Position numbers and translations under genes: made by a program. This document shows, piece after piece, positions 9,887-18,779 of a stretch of DNA of 64,000 nt. The notes under the pieces are model-generated. The model was given only the letters and a program-made list of their open reading frames with translations, did no database searches and had not been told where the DNA came from. The stretch's first letter is position 1. Each line of letters begins with the position of its first letter. The stretch comes from Rhodoferax bucti (lineage in GTDB: Bacteria > Pseudomonadota > Gammaproteobacteria > Burkholderiales > Burkholderiaceae_C): NCBI RefSeq assembly GCF_005876985.1, contig NZ_VAHD01000003.1:248001-312000 (forward strand), in the 5' to 3' direction.

Positions 9887-12157
9887 TCAGGCTTTCACGC
9901 AGTCGGCGTAGTAGCGCACCTTGCCGTCCTCGCCCACTTCGCTCACCAGGCCGTGCACATCGGTCTCGAAACCGGGGCACTGGGCATTGAACTCGCGGGA
10001 GAACTTCAGGTAGTCCACCACTTTCTTGTTGAACACTTCGCCGGGAATCAGCAAGGGAATGCCGGGCGGGTACGGTGTCACCATGCCCACTGATACGCGG
10101 CCTTCCAGATGGTCGATCTCCACGCGCTCGGTCTTACGCAGGGCAATGTGGGCGTAGGCATCGCTAGGCTTCATGGCAGGCACCAGATCGCTCAGGTACA
10201 CCTCGGTGGTCAGGCGCGCGATGTCGAACTTGGCGTACAGCTGGTGGATGTGCTGGCACAGGTCGGCCAGGCCCATCTTCTCGTAGCGTGGGTACTTCTG
10301 CACGAACTCGGGCAGCACACGCCACATGGGTTGGTTCTTGGCGTAATCGTCTTTGAACTGCTGCAACGCGGTCAACATGCTGTTCCAGCGGCCCTTGGTA
10401 ATGCCGATGGTGAACATGATGAAGAAACTGTACAGGCCCGTCTTCTCCACGACCACGCCATGCTCGGCCAGGAACTTGGTCACGATAGACGCAGGAATAC
10501 CCGTCTTGGCAAACTTGCCGTTCAGGTCCAAACCGGGTGTCACGATGGTGGACTTGATGGGGTCCAGCATGTTGAAGCCGTTGGCCAGCTTGCCGAAGCC
10601 GTGCCAGTTGGCCTTGGCAGTTTTGCTCTCGCCCTTGATGATCCAGTCGTTCGCGCGGCCAATGCCTTCTTCGGCCAACTTGTCCGGTCCCCAGACCTTG
10701 AACCACCAGTCGTCGCCATACTCTTCATCCACCTTGCGCATGGCGCGGCGGAAGTCCAGCGCCTCGGCAATGCTTTCTTCCACCAGCGCGGTGCCACCGG
10801 GGGGCTCCATCATGGCAGCCGCCACGTCGCAACTGGCAATGATGCTGTACTGCGGACTGGTGCTGGTGTGCATCAGGTAGGCCTCGTTGAACAGGTGCTT
10901 GTCCAGCTTGACGGTCTGCGAGTCCTGCACCAGCACATGGCTGGCCTGGCTGATACCGGCCAGCAACTTGTGGATGGACTGCGTGCTGTAGACCACAGCC
11001 TCTTTGGGGCGCGCGCGGTTCTTGCCCATGGCGTGGTAGGTGCCGTAGAACGGGTGGAAAGCCGCGTGCGGCAGCCAGGCCTCGTCAAAGTGGATGTTTT
11101 CCACATAGCCATCGAGCATGCTCTTGATGGTCTCGGTGTTGTAGAGAACACCGTCGTACGTGCTTTGCGTCAGCGTCAGGATGCGCGGCTTCACCTTCTT
11201 GGCATCTACCCCCTTGAGCAGCGGGTTGGCCTTGATCTTGGCCTGGATGGTGGCGGGCTCGAACTCGCTTTGCGGAATCGGGCCGATGATGCCGAAGTGG
11301 TTGCGCGTGGGCTTCAAGAACACGGGGATGGCCCCGGTCATGATGATGGCGTGCAGGTTGGATTTGTGGCAGTTGCGGTCCACGACCACGATGTCACCAG
11401 GTGCCACCGTGTGGTGCCACACCATCTTGTTGGAGGTGGAGGTGCCGTTGGTCACAAAGAAGCAGTGGTCGGCGTTGAAGATACGCGCCGCATTGCGTTC
11501 GGACGCACCAATCGCGCCGTTGTGGTCCAGCAGCTGGCCCAGCTCTTCCACGGCATTGCACACGTCGGCGCGCAACATGTTCTCGCCATAAAACTGGTGG
11601 TACATCTGGCCCACGGGGCTCTTCAAGAAGGCCACGCCACCGGAGTGACCGGGGCAGTGCCAGCTGTAGGAACCGTCTTCAGCATAGTCCAGCAGCGCCT
11701 TGAAAAATGGCGGCTGCACGCCTTCCAGGTAACCCTTGGCCTCGCGGATGATGTGGCGCGCCACGAACTCGGGCGTGTCTTCAAACATGTGAATGAAGCC
11801 ATGCAGCTCGCGCAGAATGTCGTTGGGGATGTGGCGACTGGTCTTGGTCTCGCCGTACACGTAAATGGGAACATCCAGATTCTTGCGGCGCACTTCTTCA
11901 ATGAAATGGCGCAGGTTCAACACCGCAGGGTCCAGGTCCGGGCCGGGGGTGAATTCCTCATCGTCAATGGACAGAATGAAGGCGCTGGCCCGGCTTTGCT
12001 GCTGGGCAAACTGGCTCAAATCGCCATAGCTGGTGACACCCAACACCTCAAAGCCCTCGGACTCAATGGCCTGCGCCAAGGCACGGATGCCCAAGCCTGA
12101 CGTGTTTTCCGAACGGAAATCTTCGTCAATGATGATGATGGGAAAGCGAAACTTCAT
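9887..12157 (-). CDS. Orn/Lys/Arg family basic amino acid decarboxylase
   Basis: A PLP-dependent fold type I decarboxylase of 756 residues with an N-terminal CheY-like wing domain (FRFPIIIIDEDFRSENTSG), a large PLP domain and a C-terminal domain. The PLP lysine is K397 in YSTQSIHKLL. The DEAWLPHAAFHPFYG and GPDLDP segments fit the inducible lysine/arginine/ornithine decarboxylase family. The start at 12157 gives MKFRFP; an in-frame start 13 codons upstream lacks family support. Products would be cadaverine, agmatine or putrescine, for acid resistance or polyamine supply. Sequence reading alone does not settle the substrate, so no symbol is given. Confidence 0.9.
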   Translation of the reverse strand: MKFRFPIIIIDEDFRSENTSGLGIRALAQAIESEGFEVLGVTSYGDLSQFAQQQSRASAFILSIDDEEFTPGPDLDPAVLNLRHFIEEVRRKNLDVPIYVYGETKTSRHIPNDILRELHGFIHMFEDTPEFVARHIIREAKGYLEGVQPPFFKALLDYAEDGSYSWHCPGHSGGVAFLKSPVGQMYHQFYGENMLRADVCNAVEELGQLLDHNGAIGASERNAARIFNADHCFFVTNGTSTSNKMVWHHTVAPGDIVVVDRNCHKSNLHAIIMTGAIPVFLKPTRNHFGIIGPIPQSEFEPATIQAKIKANPLLKGVDAKKVKPRILTLTQSTYDGVLYNTETIKSMLDGYVENIHFDEAWLPHAAFHPFYGTYHAMGKNRARPKEAVVYSTQSIHKLLAGISQASHVLVQDSQTVKLDKHLFNEAYLMHTSTSPQYSIIASCDVAAAMMEPPGGTALVEESIAEALDFRRAMRKVDEEYGDDWWFKVWGPDKLAEEGIGRANDWIIKGESKTAKANWHGFGKLANGFNMLDPIKSTIVTPGLDLNGKFAKTGIPASIVTKFLAEHGVVVEKTGLYSFFIMFTIGITKGRWNSMLTALQQFKDDYAKNQPMWRVLPEFVQKYPRYEKMGLADLCQHIHQLYAKFDIARLTTEVYLSDLVPAMKPSDAYAHIALRKTERVEIDHLEGRVSVGMVTPYPPGIPLLIPGEVFNKKVVDYLKFSREFNAQCPGFETDVHGLVSEVGEDGKVRYYADCVKA

Positions 12158-12293
12158 CGGATGGCTCCAGCGACAAGAGGGGGCTAAAAATGGCAAACAG
12201 GCGCGAAGTGTAAGGACTTATTGCGACAACGCCGTGGTGCGGTCATTCAATTGGCCCACAATGTGGCGTCATCAATACAACCGGAGTGCACCC

Positions 12294-12719
12294 ATGTCGG
12301 AACCCACCTTGTGGTGGCTTGTCACAGGCGGATTGGTCGCCCTTGAATTACTCACCGGCACTTTTTATTTGCTGATGCTGGCGCTGGGTGCTGTGGCGGC
12401 GGCCTTGGCAGCCCATGCGGGGGCTGGGCTCGCGGCACAGCTTGCTCTGGCTGCTCTCGTAGGCGGAGGCGCAGTGGTTGCTTGGCACTGGAAACGCATG
12501 CGTCGCAACCATGAGCTACCCGCGCAAGCGAATCCGAATGTCAACCTGGATATTGGCGAAACGGTGCAGGTCGCAGCCTGGGACACGAATGGCACGGCCA
12601 GCGTGCATTACCGGGGTGCCCACTGGACGGCCATCCACCGCGCGGGTGTTATCCCCGCGCCGGGCCCGCACCGGGTGGCAGAAATGGTGGGCAACCGCCT
12701 CTTGCTTGATAAAACTTGA
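12294..12719 (+). CDS. NfeD-family membrane protein
   Basis: A 141-residue protein with two to three N-terminal transmembrane helices (LWWLVTGGLVALELLTGTFY, LAAQLALAALVGGGAVVAW) and a C-terminal beta-rich domain (LDIGETVQVAAW...ASVHYRGAHWTAI), the OB-fold typical of short NfeD proteins. GGAG precedes the ATG by a short gap. It is 12 bases upstream of the SPFH gene. NfeD and SPFH proteins form membrane microdomain or quality-control complexes, so the two products are expected to work together. Confidence 0.88.
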   Translation: MSEPTLWWLVTGGLVALELLTGTFYLLMLALGAVAAALAAHAGAGLAAQLALAALVGGGAVVAWHWKRMRRNHELPAQANPNVNLDIGETVQVAAWDTNGTASVHYRGAHWTAIHRAGVIPAPGPHRVAEMVGNRLLLDKT

Positions 12720-12731
12720 ACAGGAACCCTT

Positions 12732-13640
12732 ATGGAAATCGCAATTATTCTTTTGGTCATCGCCGTCATCTTCATCACCCGCTCGGTGAAAGTGGTGCCC
12801 CAGCAGCACGCGTGGGTGATTGAGCGCTTGGGCAAATACCATGGCACCTTGACGCCGGGCTTGAACTTTTTGGTGCCCTTTGTAGACCGTGTGGCCTACA
12901 AGCATGTGCTGAAAGAAATTCCCCTGGATATCGCCAGCCAAGTCTGCATTACCAAAGACAACACCCAACTGCAGGTAGACGGCATCTTGTACTTCCAGGT
13001 GACAGATGCCATGCGGGCCAGCTATGGCTCCAGCAACTACATCGTGGCGATTTCTCAGCTGGCTCAAACGTCATTGCGCTCGGTCATCGGCAAGCTGGAG
13101 CTGGACAAAACATTCGAGGAGCGCGACATCATCAACGCGCAGGTCGTCGCAGCGATTGACGAGGCTGCACTGAACTGGGGCGTCAAGGTGCTGCGGTATG
13201 AAATCAAAGACCTGACACCGCCCAAAGAAATCTTGCACGCCATGCAAGCGCAAATTACTGCGGAGCGTGAAAAGCGCGCCCTGATTGCGGCCTCCGAAGG
13301 CCGGCGCCAAGAGCAAATTAACATTGCCACTGGCGAGCGCGAAGCCTACATCGCACGCTCCGAGGGCGAAAAACAAGCCGCCATCAACAGCGCACAAGGT
13401 GAAGCCGCATCCATCACCGCAGTGGCAGAAGCGACGGCCTCGGCCATCGAACGCATTGCCGCCGCCATCCGCCAACCCGGCGGCGAGCAAGCAGTGCAGT
13501 TGAAAGTGGCCGAGCGGGCAGTAGATGCCTACGGAAAGGTGGCAGCGGATGCCACCACCACCTTGATCATTCCGGGGAATATGAGCGAGGTGTCCGGCCT
13601 GATTGCGACCGCCATGAAAATGGTGCAATCCAGCAAGTAA
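12732..13640 (+). CDS. SPFH/band 7 (stomatin/QmcA-like) membrane protein
   Basis: A 302-residue protein with one N-terminal membrane anchor (IAIILLVIAVIFITRSV) and a stomatin-like SPFH domain (VPQQHAWVIERLGKYHGTLTPGLNFLVPF). A long Ala/Glu-rich helical region follows (AQITAEREKRALIAASEGRR, EAYIARSEGEKQAAINSAQG) that should oligomerise as a coiled coil. It matches QmcA/YbbK and HflC-related proteins that organise membrane domains and regulate FtsH-type proteolysis. It is co-directional with the NfeD gene and followed by a bidirectional terminator. Confidence 0.92.
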   Translation: MEIAIILLVIAVIFITRSVKVVPQQHAWVIERLGKYHGTLTPGLNFLVPFVDRVAYKHVLKEIPLDIASQVCITKDNTQLQVDGILYFQVTDAMRASYGSSNYIVAISQLAQTSLRSVIGKLELDKTFEERDIINAQVVAAIDEAALNWGVKVLRYEIKDLTPPKEILHAMQAQITAEREKRALIAASEGRRQEQINIATGEREAYIARSEGEKQAAINSAQGEAASITAVAEATASAIERIAAAIRQPGGEQAVQLKVAERAVDAYGKVAADATTTLIIPGNMSEVSGLIATAMKMVQSSK

Positions 13641-13692
13641 GCATTAGCAGCAGAATGGCTATCCATTCTGCGCCCCCCCGGAGCACCAAAGA

Positions 13693-13729
13693 AAAAACCC
13701 TTGTAACTCATTGAATTACAAGGGTTTTT
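13693..13729. terminator. Bidirectional terminator, SPFH gene / tRNA-Ser
   Basis: A perfect 14-bp stem (13693-13706 with 13716-13729, AAAAACCCTTGTAA/TTACAAGGGTTTTT) separates the plus-strand SPFH gene from the minus-strand tRNA-Ser. Confidence 0.85.
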
Positions 13730-13735
13730 CAGTTC

Positions 13736-13825
13736 TGGCGGAGCAGGCGGGATTCGAACCCGCGGTGGGTTTTACCCCACGCACGCTTTCCAGGCGTGTG
13801 ACTTAAACCGCTCATCCACCGCTCC
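13736..13825 (-). tRNA. tRNA-Ser(GGA)
   Basis: A 90-nt class II tRNA with encoded CCA. Read on the minus strand it begins GGAGCGGTGGATGAGC and has the anticodon stem-loop CACGCCTGGAAAGCGTG (anticodon GGA). A long variable arm (GTGGGGTAAAACCCAC) and the T-loop GGTTCGAATCC follow, and it ends GCTCCGCCA. It reads UCC/UCU serine codons. Confidence 0.97.
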
Positions 13826-13923
13826 AGAGCCTCGTATTCTAGTCCGTAAATTCAAGCATTCTTGGTTCGCACGAAACTTTTTAGAAAATTTCCACGCAGC
13901 CATAGGCAGATCTGCCGCAAAAC

Positions 13924-14244
13924 TCAGGGCTCGCGCTCCGATTGCGCCGATGTCACTGTGCTGGCCGCCATATCCCGCACCGTGTCCTCCAAATCTTCCA
14001 TCACCTTGGGTAACAAGGCATCCCATTGCGCCTGCAAGCTCTCTCGCAAGGCCGCTTGAAGGCGTTGCTCCAAGCCGGGTAACAAACGCTGGACAAGCGC
14101 CTCCACCAAGGCTTCATCCGGCGCGGCAGTGGATGCCGAGGCCGCCTCTGCCGGAGCGGATTCGGGCACTTCCAGCGCCACCGCAGGCTTAACTACCTCG
14201 GTCAAGGTGGGCAAAAAACGCGGTGTCGCTTTGGGTGCCTGCAT
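13924..14244 (-). CDS. DUF2486-like small protein downstream of holC
   Basis: A 106-residue protein of unknown function. A Pro/Ala-rich N-terminal half is followed by an amphipathic helix with repeated Leu and Gln (LVEALVQRLLPGLEQRLQAA) that suggests a coiled coil. The ATG at 14244 shares a base with the holC stop (TGATG), so translation is coupled. A small gene of this kind follows holC in many Burkholderiales, and I take it to be the DUF2486 family from position and composition. No catalytic motif is visible. Confidence 0.75.
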   Translation of the reverse strand: MQAPKATPRFLPTLTEVVKPAVALEVPESAPAEAASASTAAPDEALVEALVQRLLPGLEQRLQAALRESLQAQWDALLPKVMEDLEDTVRDMAASTVTSAQSEREP

Positions 14245-14678
14245 CAATCTGCCCCCTTGAGTTTCAGGTCGTGGCGCTGAATCGCGTAGCCCTGCTGCAC
14301 ATAGTGTTTCCAGCGGGTGCGGGCCAAAGCCCGATCTTCATCATCCACCGAGACGACCTCAATTACCCGCTCAAACTGCGTAAAAGCATCTGGCACCGTA
14401 GTGGTCAGATTCACCAGAACGCTGTGGCTCTGCAAAGCACTGTGTACACGCGAGGTCAAGACCACCGGGCACCGGGGCTGCGGCACGCCTCCGTCATCCA
14501 CGGCATGTACCAAAAAATCGGTGGGCGCCGTCGCCCACAAACTCGCGTCGAGGTATTGCACTTGTGCGGGCGCGGCCAACACGGTCAGGCGGGCGCCTCT
14601 GGCGACCGCCTTGCGGAGCAGCCGCCCCACATACTCCAGCTTGTTGGGCGCGCCGAAATGAAAGGCAACGTCTGTCAC
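14244..14678 (-). CDS. holC: DNA polymerase III chi subunit HolC
   Basis: Chi links the clamp loader to single-strand DNA-binding protein during replication. The 144-residue product begins VTDVAFHFGAPNKLEYVGRLLRKAV and matches the HolC family in length and in LFxHTV-like segments. It starts with GTG 14678, overlapping the pepA stop as GTGA. The pepA-holC-DUF2486 order is typical for this group and supports the call. Confidence 0.92.
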   Translation of the reverse strand: MTDVAFHFGAPNKLEYVGRLLRKAVARGARLTVLAAPAQVQYLDASLWATAPTDFLVHAVDDGGVPQPRCPVVLTSRVHSALQSHSVLVNLTTTVPDAFTQFERVIEVVSVDDEDRALARTRWKHYVQQGYAIQRHDLKLKGAD

Positions 14679-16120
14679 CGCCCTGCGACCCGACTCAACA
14701 AAAACTCCACCAGCAGGGGCACGGGGCGCCCGGTCGCGCCCTTGGCTGCGCCGCCTTTCCAGGCGGTACCCGCGATATCCAAGTGCGCCCAGTCGAACTT
14801 CTCGGTAAAACGCTGCAAAAATTTGGCAGCCGTAATGGCACCGCCCGCGCGGCCCGCCACGTTGGCGACATCAGCGAAATTGCTTTTGAGCCCGTCTGCG
14901 TAATCGTCATCCAAGGGCAGGCGCCAGCACAAGTCACCGCTGGCCTCACCCGCCTTGTACAAGGCATCGGCCAGCTCAGGTTTGCTAGTAAACAAACCGC
15001 TGCGCACGCCGCCCAAAGCGACCACGCAGGCCCCCGTCAAAGTGGCAATATCCACCACGGCGGCCGGCTTGAAACGTTCAGCGTAAGTCAGTGCGTCGCA
15101 CAACACCAAACGACCTTCCGCATCGGTGTTCAAAATTTCGATGGTTTGCCCGCTCATGCTGGTGACAACATCTCCAGGCTTCACGGCTTTGCCATTCAGC
15201 AAATTTTCGCAAGCGGGAATCAAACCCACCACGTTGATCGCCGGCTTCAACTCCGCCAAAGTGCGGAAAGTGCCCAGCACGCTCGCGGCACCGGACATAT
15301 CGAACTTCATCTCATCCATCTCTGCCGCAGGCTTGATGGAAATGCCACCGCTGTCAAAGGTGATGCCCTTGCCCACCAACACCACGGGCGGCTGCGCCTT
15401 GGGTGCGCCGGAATACTGCAACACAATAAACCGCAGCGGCTCATCTGAGCCCTGAGCCACAGCCATGAAGGAGCCCATGCCCAACTTGACGACCTCTTTG
15501 GGTCCGAGGATTTCGCATGTGACCTTGGCCGACTTGGCAATACTTTGCGCCGCTTGAGCCAGCAAGGTCGGCGTCGCGTAATTGGCCGGGCGATTCGCCC
15601 ACTCCTTAGCAAATTCCACGCCCGCAACGGTCGCAGCTCCGGTATCAAAAGAGCTTTTCACCTCAGAAGCATTGGTGGCCGCCACCAGTACTTTCTGCAG
15701 AGTCCGGGCCTCTGGCTTGGACTTGGTGTGGGTATACACATAGCTGGCTTCCGCCACCGCCAATGGCACCGCCCGCACAGCGTCTTCGTGGGCGGGTCCG
15801 GCAAACCCTACGATGGCCTTCTTGACGCTGCTCGCCTTGAGCGACGCAGCACATGCGGCGAGTGCTCCGCGAACGCCGCGCGCGTGCCCGTCTCCAACGC
15901 CTGCGAGCAGCACTTTCGGAGCGTTAGCCTGCACCGGCCGGTACAGCGACAGCACAGTGCCCGCCTTGGTTAAAAAATCGCCCTGCTTGAGCGTCTGCGC
16001 GATCAAGACAGACAACTCGTCTTTACCGGGCTTGAAATCTTGCGACACCAGCAAGATCAAAAGATCCGTTTTTTCATTAGCAAGGGCTACGAGATTCAGA
16101 GGCTTGAGTTCAAAGTTCAT
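14675..16120 (-). CDS. pepA: Leucyl aminopeptidase (cytosol aminopeptidase)
   Basis: A two-metal M17 aminopeptidase of 481 residues that removes N-terminal residues from peptides. An N-terminal macro-like domain is followed by the catalytic domain with GKGITFDSGGISIKPA, MKFDMSGAASVLG and the family signature NTDAEGRLVLCDAL. The start at 16120 gives MNFELKPLNLVALA. It heads pepA-holC-DUF2486 and is divergent from lptF with about 23 bases between the ATG codons, so each promoter probably extends into the neighbouring gene. Confidence 0.96.
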   Translation of the reverse strand: MNFELKPLNLVALANEKTDLLILLVSQDFKPGKDELSVLIAQTLKQGDFLTKAGTVLSLYRPVQANAPKVLLAGVGDGHARGVRGALAACAASLKASSVKKAIVGFAGPAHEDAVRAVPLAVAEASYVYTHTKSKPEARTLQKVLVAATNASEVKSSFDTGAATVAGVEFAKEWANRPANYATPTLLAQAAQSIAKSAKVTCEILGPKEVVKLGMGSFMAVAQGSDEPLRFIVLQYSGAPKAQPPVVLVGKGITFDSGGISIKPAAEMDEMKFDMSGAASVLGTFRTLAELKPAINVVGLIPACENLLNGKAVKPGDVVTSMSGQTIEILNTDAEGRLVLCDALTYAERFKPAAVVDIATLTGACVVALGGVRSGLFTSKPELADALYKAGEASGDLCWRLPLDDDYADGLKSNFADVANVAGRAGGAITAAKFLQRFTEKFDWAHLDIAGTAWKGGAAKGATGRPVPLLVEFLLSRVAGR

Positions 16121-16143
16121 AATTCACGCTTTCGTTGAACGCC

Positions 16144-17250
16144 ATGTTATTCCATTCCTCCATCCGCAAAGAGTTAGGCCGCAGTTTCGGCGCCACCTTG
16201 GTGGTGCTGGTCACGGTAGTTACCACCATGACCCTGTTGCGCACGCTGGGTGAGGCTTCCCGGGGCACGTTCAACCCTGCGGATGTGCTCATCATCATGG
16301 GCTACACCGTGCTGTCAGACATGCCCACCATTTTGTCGATGAGCCTGTTCATCTCGGTGCTCAGCGTGGTGACCCGTATGTACCGCGACAGCGAAATGGT
16401 GATCTGGTTCGGCAGCGGCAACGGCCTACTGTCGTTGGTGCGGCCTTTGCTGCGGTTTGCCTGGCCGGTGTTGGTGGTGGTGATGGCGCTGGCTTTTTTC
16501 ATTCTGCCGTGGTCGTTCAGCAAGATTGAAGACCTGCGCGACAAGTACGACAAACGGGGCGACATCGCCCGCATCGAGCCCGGCCAGTTCCAGGAATCCG
16601 CCAACGGCGACCGCGTTTTCTTCATTGAAAAAGACAGCAAAGGCCAACAGACCGGTAAAAACGTCTTTATCGCCACCAAAGAACAAGACAAAGAAACCAT
16701 CACGTCCGCCCACACCGGCACCGTGGAGGTCATGAATGACGACAAGTTTCTGGTGCTGCAAAACGGCCAGCGCCTGGAGCGTAAAGCGGATAAGGCGGAC
16801 CTCACCCTGAGCACGTTTGAGCGCTACGGCGCACGGGTAGGCGCTGACGATGCGTCTGCCAGAGACTACGCCCCCTCCAACGCCAAAACCACCTTGGACC
16901 TTTTGAAAGCACCTACCCCCCAGCACCAGGGCGAATTGTCCTGGCGTGCCGGGCTCACGTTGGCGGCCTTCAATTTGCTCTGGATCGGGCTGGCTGCGGC
17001 CGGAGCTAACCCGCGCGCCGGGCGCAGCAGCAACCTGATCTTTGCGTTCCTAGCCTTTGTGGTGTATTTCAACCTGCTGGTGCTGGGCAAAAGCTGGATT
17101 GATAACAGCAAAATGTCGCTGCTGCCCATGTTGCTGCAGTTGCATGGCGGGGTCTTCATCCTCAGCATGGTGTGGCTTGCCAAGCGCCACTTTCACTGGG
17201 CTATCCGCTGGCCCAAACGCCGCATGACCAGGGCCGGAGCTGCCACATGA
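16144..17250 (+). CDS. lptF: LPS export ABC transporter permease LptF
   Basis: One of the two inner-membrane permeases of the LptB2FG complex that extracts lipopolysaccharide and passes it to LptC/LptA. The 368-residue protein starts MLFHSSIRKELGRSFGATLV, as betaproteobacterial LptF does. It has three N-terminal helices, a periplasmic beta-jellyroll region around residues 130-260 and three C-terminal helices. ATG 16144 is preferred over an in-frame TTG three codons upstream. Its TGA overlaps the lptG ATG. Confidence 0.95.
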   Translation: MLFHSSIRKELGRSFGATLVVLVTVVTTMTLLRTLGEASRGTFNPADVLIIMGYTVLSDMPTILSMSLFISVLSVVTRMYRDSEMVIWFGSGNGLLSLVRPLLRFAWPVLVVVMALAFFILPWSFSKIEDLRDKYDKRGDIARIEPGQFQESANGDRVFFIEKDSKGQQTGKNVFIATKEQDKETITSAHTGTVEVMNDDKFLVLQNGQRLERKADKADLTLSTFERYGARVGADDASARDYAPSNAKTTLDLLKAPTPQHQGELSWRAGLTLAAFNLLWIGLAAAGANPRAGRSSNLIFAFLAFVVYFNLLVLGKSWIDNSKMSLLPMLLQLHGGVFILSMVWLAKRHFHWAIRWPKRRMTRAGAAT

Positions 17251-18353
17251 AAACGCTGCGCAAGCTGCTCTATGGGGAGGTGATCACGGCGGTCGCGCTC
17301 GTCACCTTGGGCTTTATGGCCTTGTTTTTCTTCTTCGACATTGTGGAAGAGCTGCAGTCGGTGAGCCGCATCAAGGCGTCTGGCTACCAAGTTCCCCAGG
17401 CCTTGATTTACGTGGCGCTGATGATTCCGGCCCACGTGTATGAGTTGTTTCCTATCACCGTGCTGATTGGCACCATTTTTGTGATGGCGCGGCTGGCCCG
17501 CAGCTCGGAGTTCACCATTTTGCGTACCAGCGGCCTGGGGCCCTGGCGGGCCTTGCGCACTTTGCTCGCGCTGGGGCTGGGGTTTGTGATGTTCACCTTT
17601 GCGGTGGGCGACTATGTAGCGCCGCTGGCGGACAAAACAGCGCAGCTCTTGAAGTCCCGCTTTCAGGGCAAGATCAGCGTGGGCAAAACGGGCGCATGGC
17701 TCAAAGAGAAGCAGGCCTACGGCAGCTATTCGGTCAATGTGGGCTCCCTCACCTCCGACGCGGCGCTCAAGGATGTGCGTATTTTTGAGTTCGACAACCA
17801 AGGCTACATCGTGTCCCTGACCGAAGCGGCCGGCGGCACGTTTGGCGAGGACGAGTCTTGGCAACTCCAAGATGTAACACGCACAGAATTCAGCGCTGGC
17901 AACCAGCAAGCCATCCGTGTGGAAAACGCCAAACTGGAAACCCTGCGCTGGCCCACCCTGATCAGCGCCGAGATGGTGGCCGCCGCTGTGCTGCGCCCCG
18001 AGCGGATGGGCACGATTGACCTGTTCCAGTACATCCGCCACCTCAACGCCAACGGCCAAAGCGCCCAGAAGTATGAAATCCAGTTCTGGAAAAAAGTGTT
18101 TTACCCCCTGAGCTGCCTGGTGATGGTGGTGCTGTCGCTGCCTTTTGCCTACCTGCACTTCCGCTCCGGCAGCATTGCGGGCTACACCTTTGGTGGCGTG
18201 ATGGCTGGCATCAGCTTTGTACTGCTCAATAACGTGCTCAATGACCTGGGCAACCTGCAAGGCTGGCAGCCGTGGATTACGGCGGCTTTGCCGGGCTTGA
18301 TTTATTCCTTTTTCTCACTCGCCGCCTTCACCTGGCTGGTACTCCGACGATGA
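17247..18353 (+). CDS. lptG: LPS export ABC transporter permease LptG
   Basis: Partner permease to LptF in the LptB2FG lipopolysaccharide exporter, 368 residues. It begins MKTLRKLLYGEVITAVALVTLGFM, followed by further transmembrane helices, a central periplasmic domain (KISVGKTGAWLKEKQAYGSY) and C-terminal helices ending SLAAFTWLVLRR. The ATG overlaps the lptF stop (ATGA). Its own TGA overlaps the chelatase ATG in the same way, so lptF-lptG-chelatase are translationally coupled. Confidence 0.95.
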   Translation: MKTLRKLLYGEVITAVALVTLGFMALFFFFDIVEELQSVSRIKASGYQVPQALIYVALMIPAHVYELFPITVLIGTIFVMARLARSSEFTILRTSGLGPWRALRTLLALGLGFVMFTFAVGDYVAPLADKTAQLLKSRFQGKISVGKTGAWLKEKQAYGSYSVNVGSLTSDAALKDVRIFEFDNQGYIVSLTEAAGGTFGEDESWQLQDVTRTEFSAGNQQAIRVENAKLETLRWPTLISAEMVAAAVLRPERMGTIDLFQYIRHLNANGQSAQKYEIQFWKKVFYPLSCLVMVVLSLPFAYLHFRSGSIAGYTFGGVMAGISFVLLNNVLNDLGNLQGWQPWITAALPGLIYSFFSLAAFTWLVLRR

Positions 18354-18730
18354 CAAGCAACACCCCCCGCAGCGCCATCGTGCTGTTCGCCCATGGTTCC
18401 CGCGACCCCTTGTGGCACAAACCCATGGAGGCGGTGGCCGAGCGCATTCGCCTGCAAAGCGCTGACGTGGAAGTGGCGTGCGCCTACCTCGAACTCAGCC
18501 AGCCCGATTTGCCAGATACCGTGGCACGCTTGGCAGCAGGTGGCGTGAACCACATCACCATCGTGCCCATGTTTTTGGGCGTAGGCCGCCATGCCCGGGA
18601 AGACTTGCCCGCGCTGGTGCTGCAGCTGCGCACGCAGTACCCAGCCGTGCAATTCCATCTGCAAGCGGCTGTGGGTGAGGATGCACGCCTCTTGGACATG
18701 CTGGCCGCTATCGCACTCAGCCCGGCCTGA
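18350..18730 (+). CDS. cbiX: Short CbiX/SirB-type sirohydrochlorin chelatase
   Basis: A 126-residue single-domain class II chelatase that should insert iron or cobalt into sirohydrochlorin. The metal-binding motif is in IVLFAHGSRDPLWHKP (His in AHGSRD), and the second conserved segment is HITIVPMFLGVGRHAREDLP (His in GRHAREDL). The length is that of CbiX-small, half of the two-domain CbiK/CbiX. The start overlaps the lptG stop. Siroheme is the cofactor of CysI, encoded further along, and cysB follows directly. A role in siroheme synthesis is therefore more likely than one in cobalamin. Confidence 0.85.
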   Translation: MTSNTPRSAIVLFAHGSRDPLWHKPMEAVAERIRLQSADVEVACAYLELSQPDLPDTVARLAAGGVNHITIVPMFLGVGRHAREDLPALVLQLRTQYPAVQFHLQAAVGEDARLLDMLAAIALSPA

Positions 18731-18746
18731 AAATGAGGCTCTGAGG

Positions 18747-18776
18747 CATAATGAATTCCATCTTTAGCTGGAATTC
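18747..18776 (+). promoter_or_regulatory. Candidate cysB promoter and operator palindrome
   Basis: A -10-like CATAAT (18747-18752) is followed at once by a perfect inverted repeat, GAATTCCA (18753-18760) and TGGAATTC (18769-18776), with an 8-base spacer. The repeat ends four bases before the cysB ATG and covers the expected transcription start and ribosome-binding region. It could be an autoregulatory operator or an RNA hairpin that hides the start. The palindrome is directly visible; its role is inferred. Confidence 0.5.
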
Positions 18777-18779
18777 GAT

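Noticed and set aside
10109..12100. 663-codon plus-strand open frame opposite the decarboxylase
   Set aside because: Antisense shadow; the decarboxylase motifs are intact on the minus strand.
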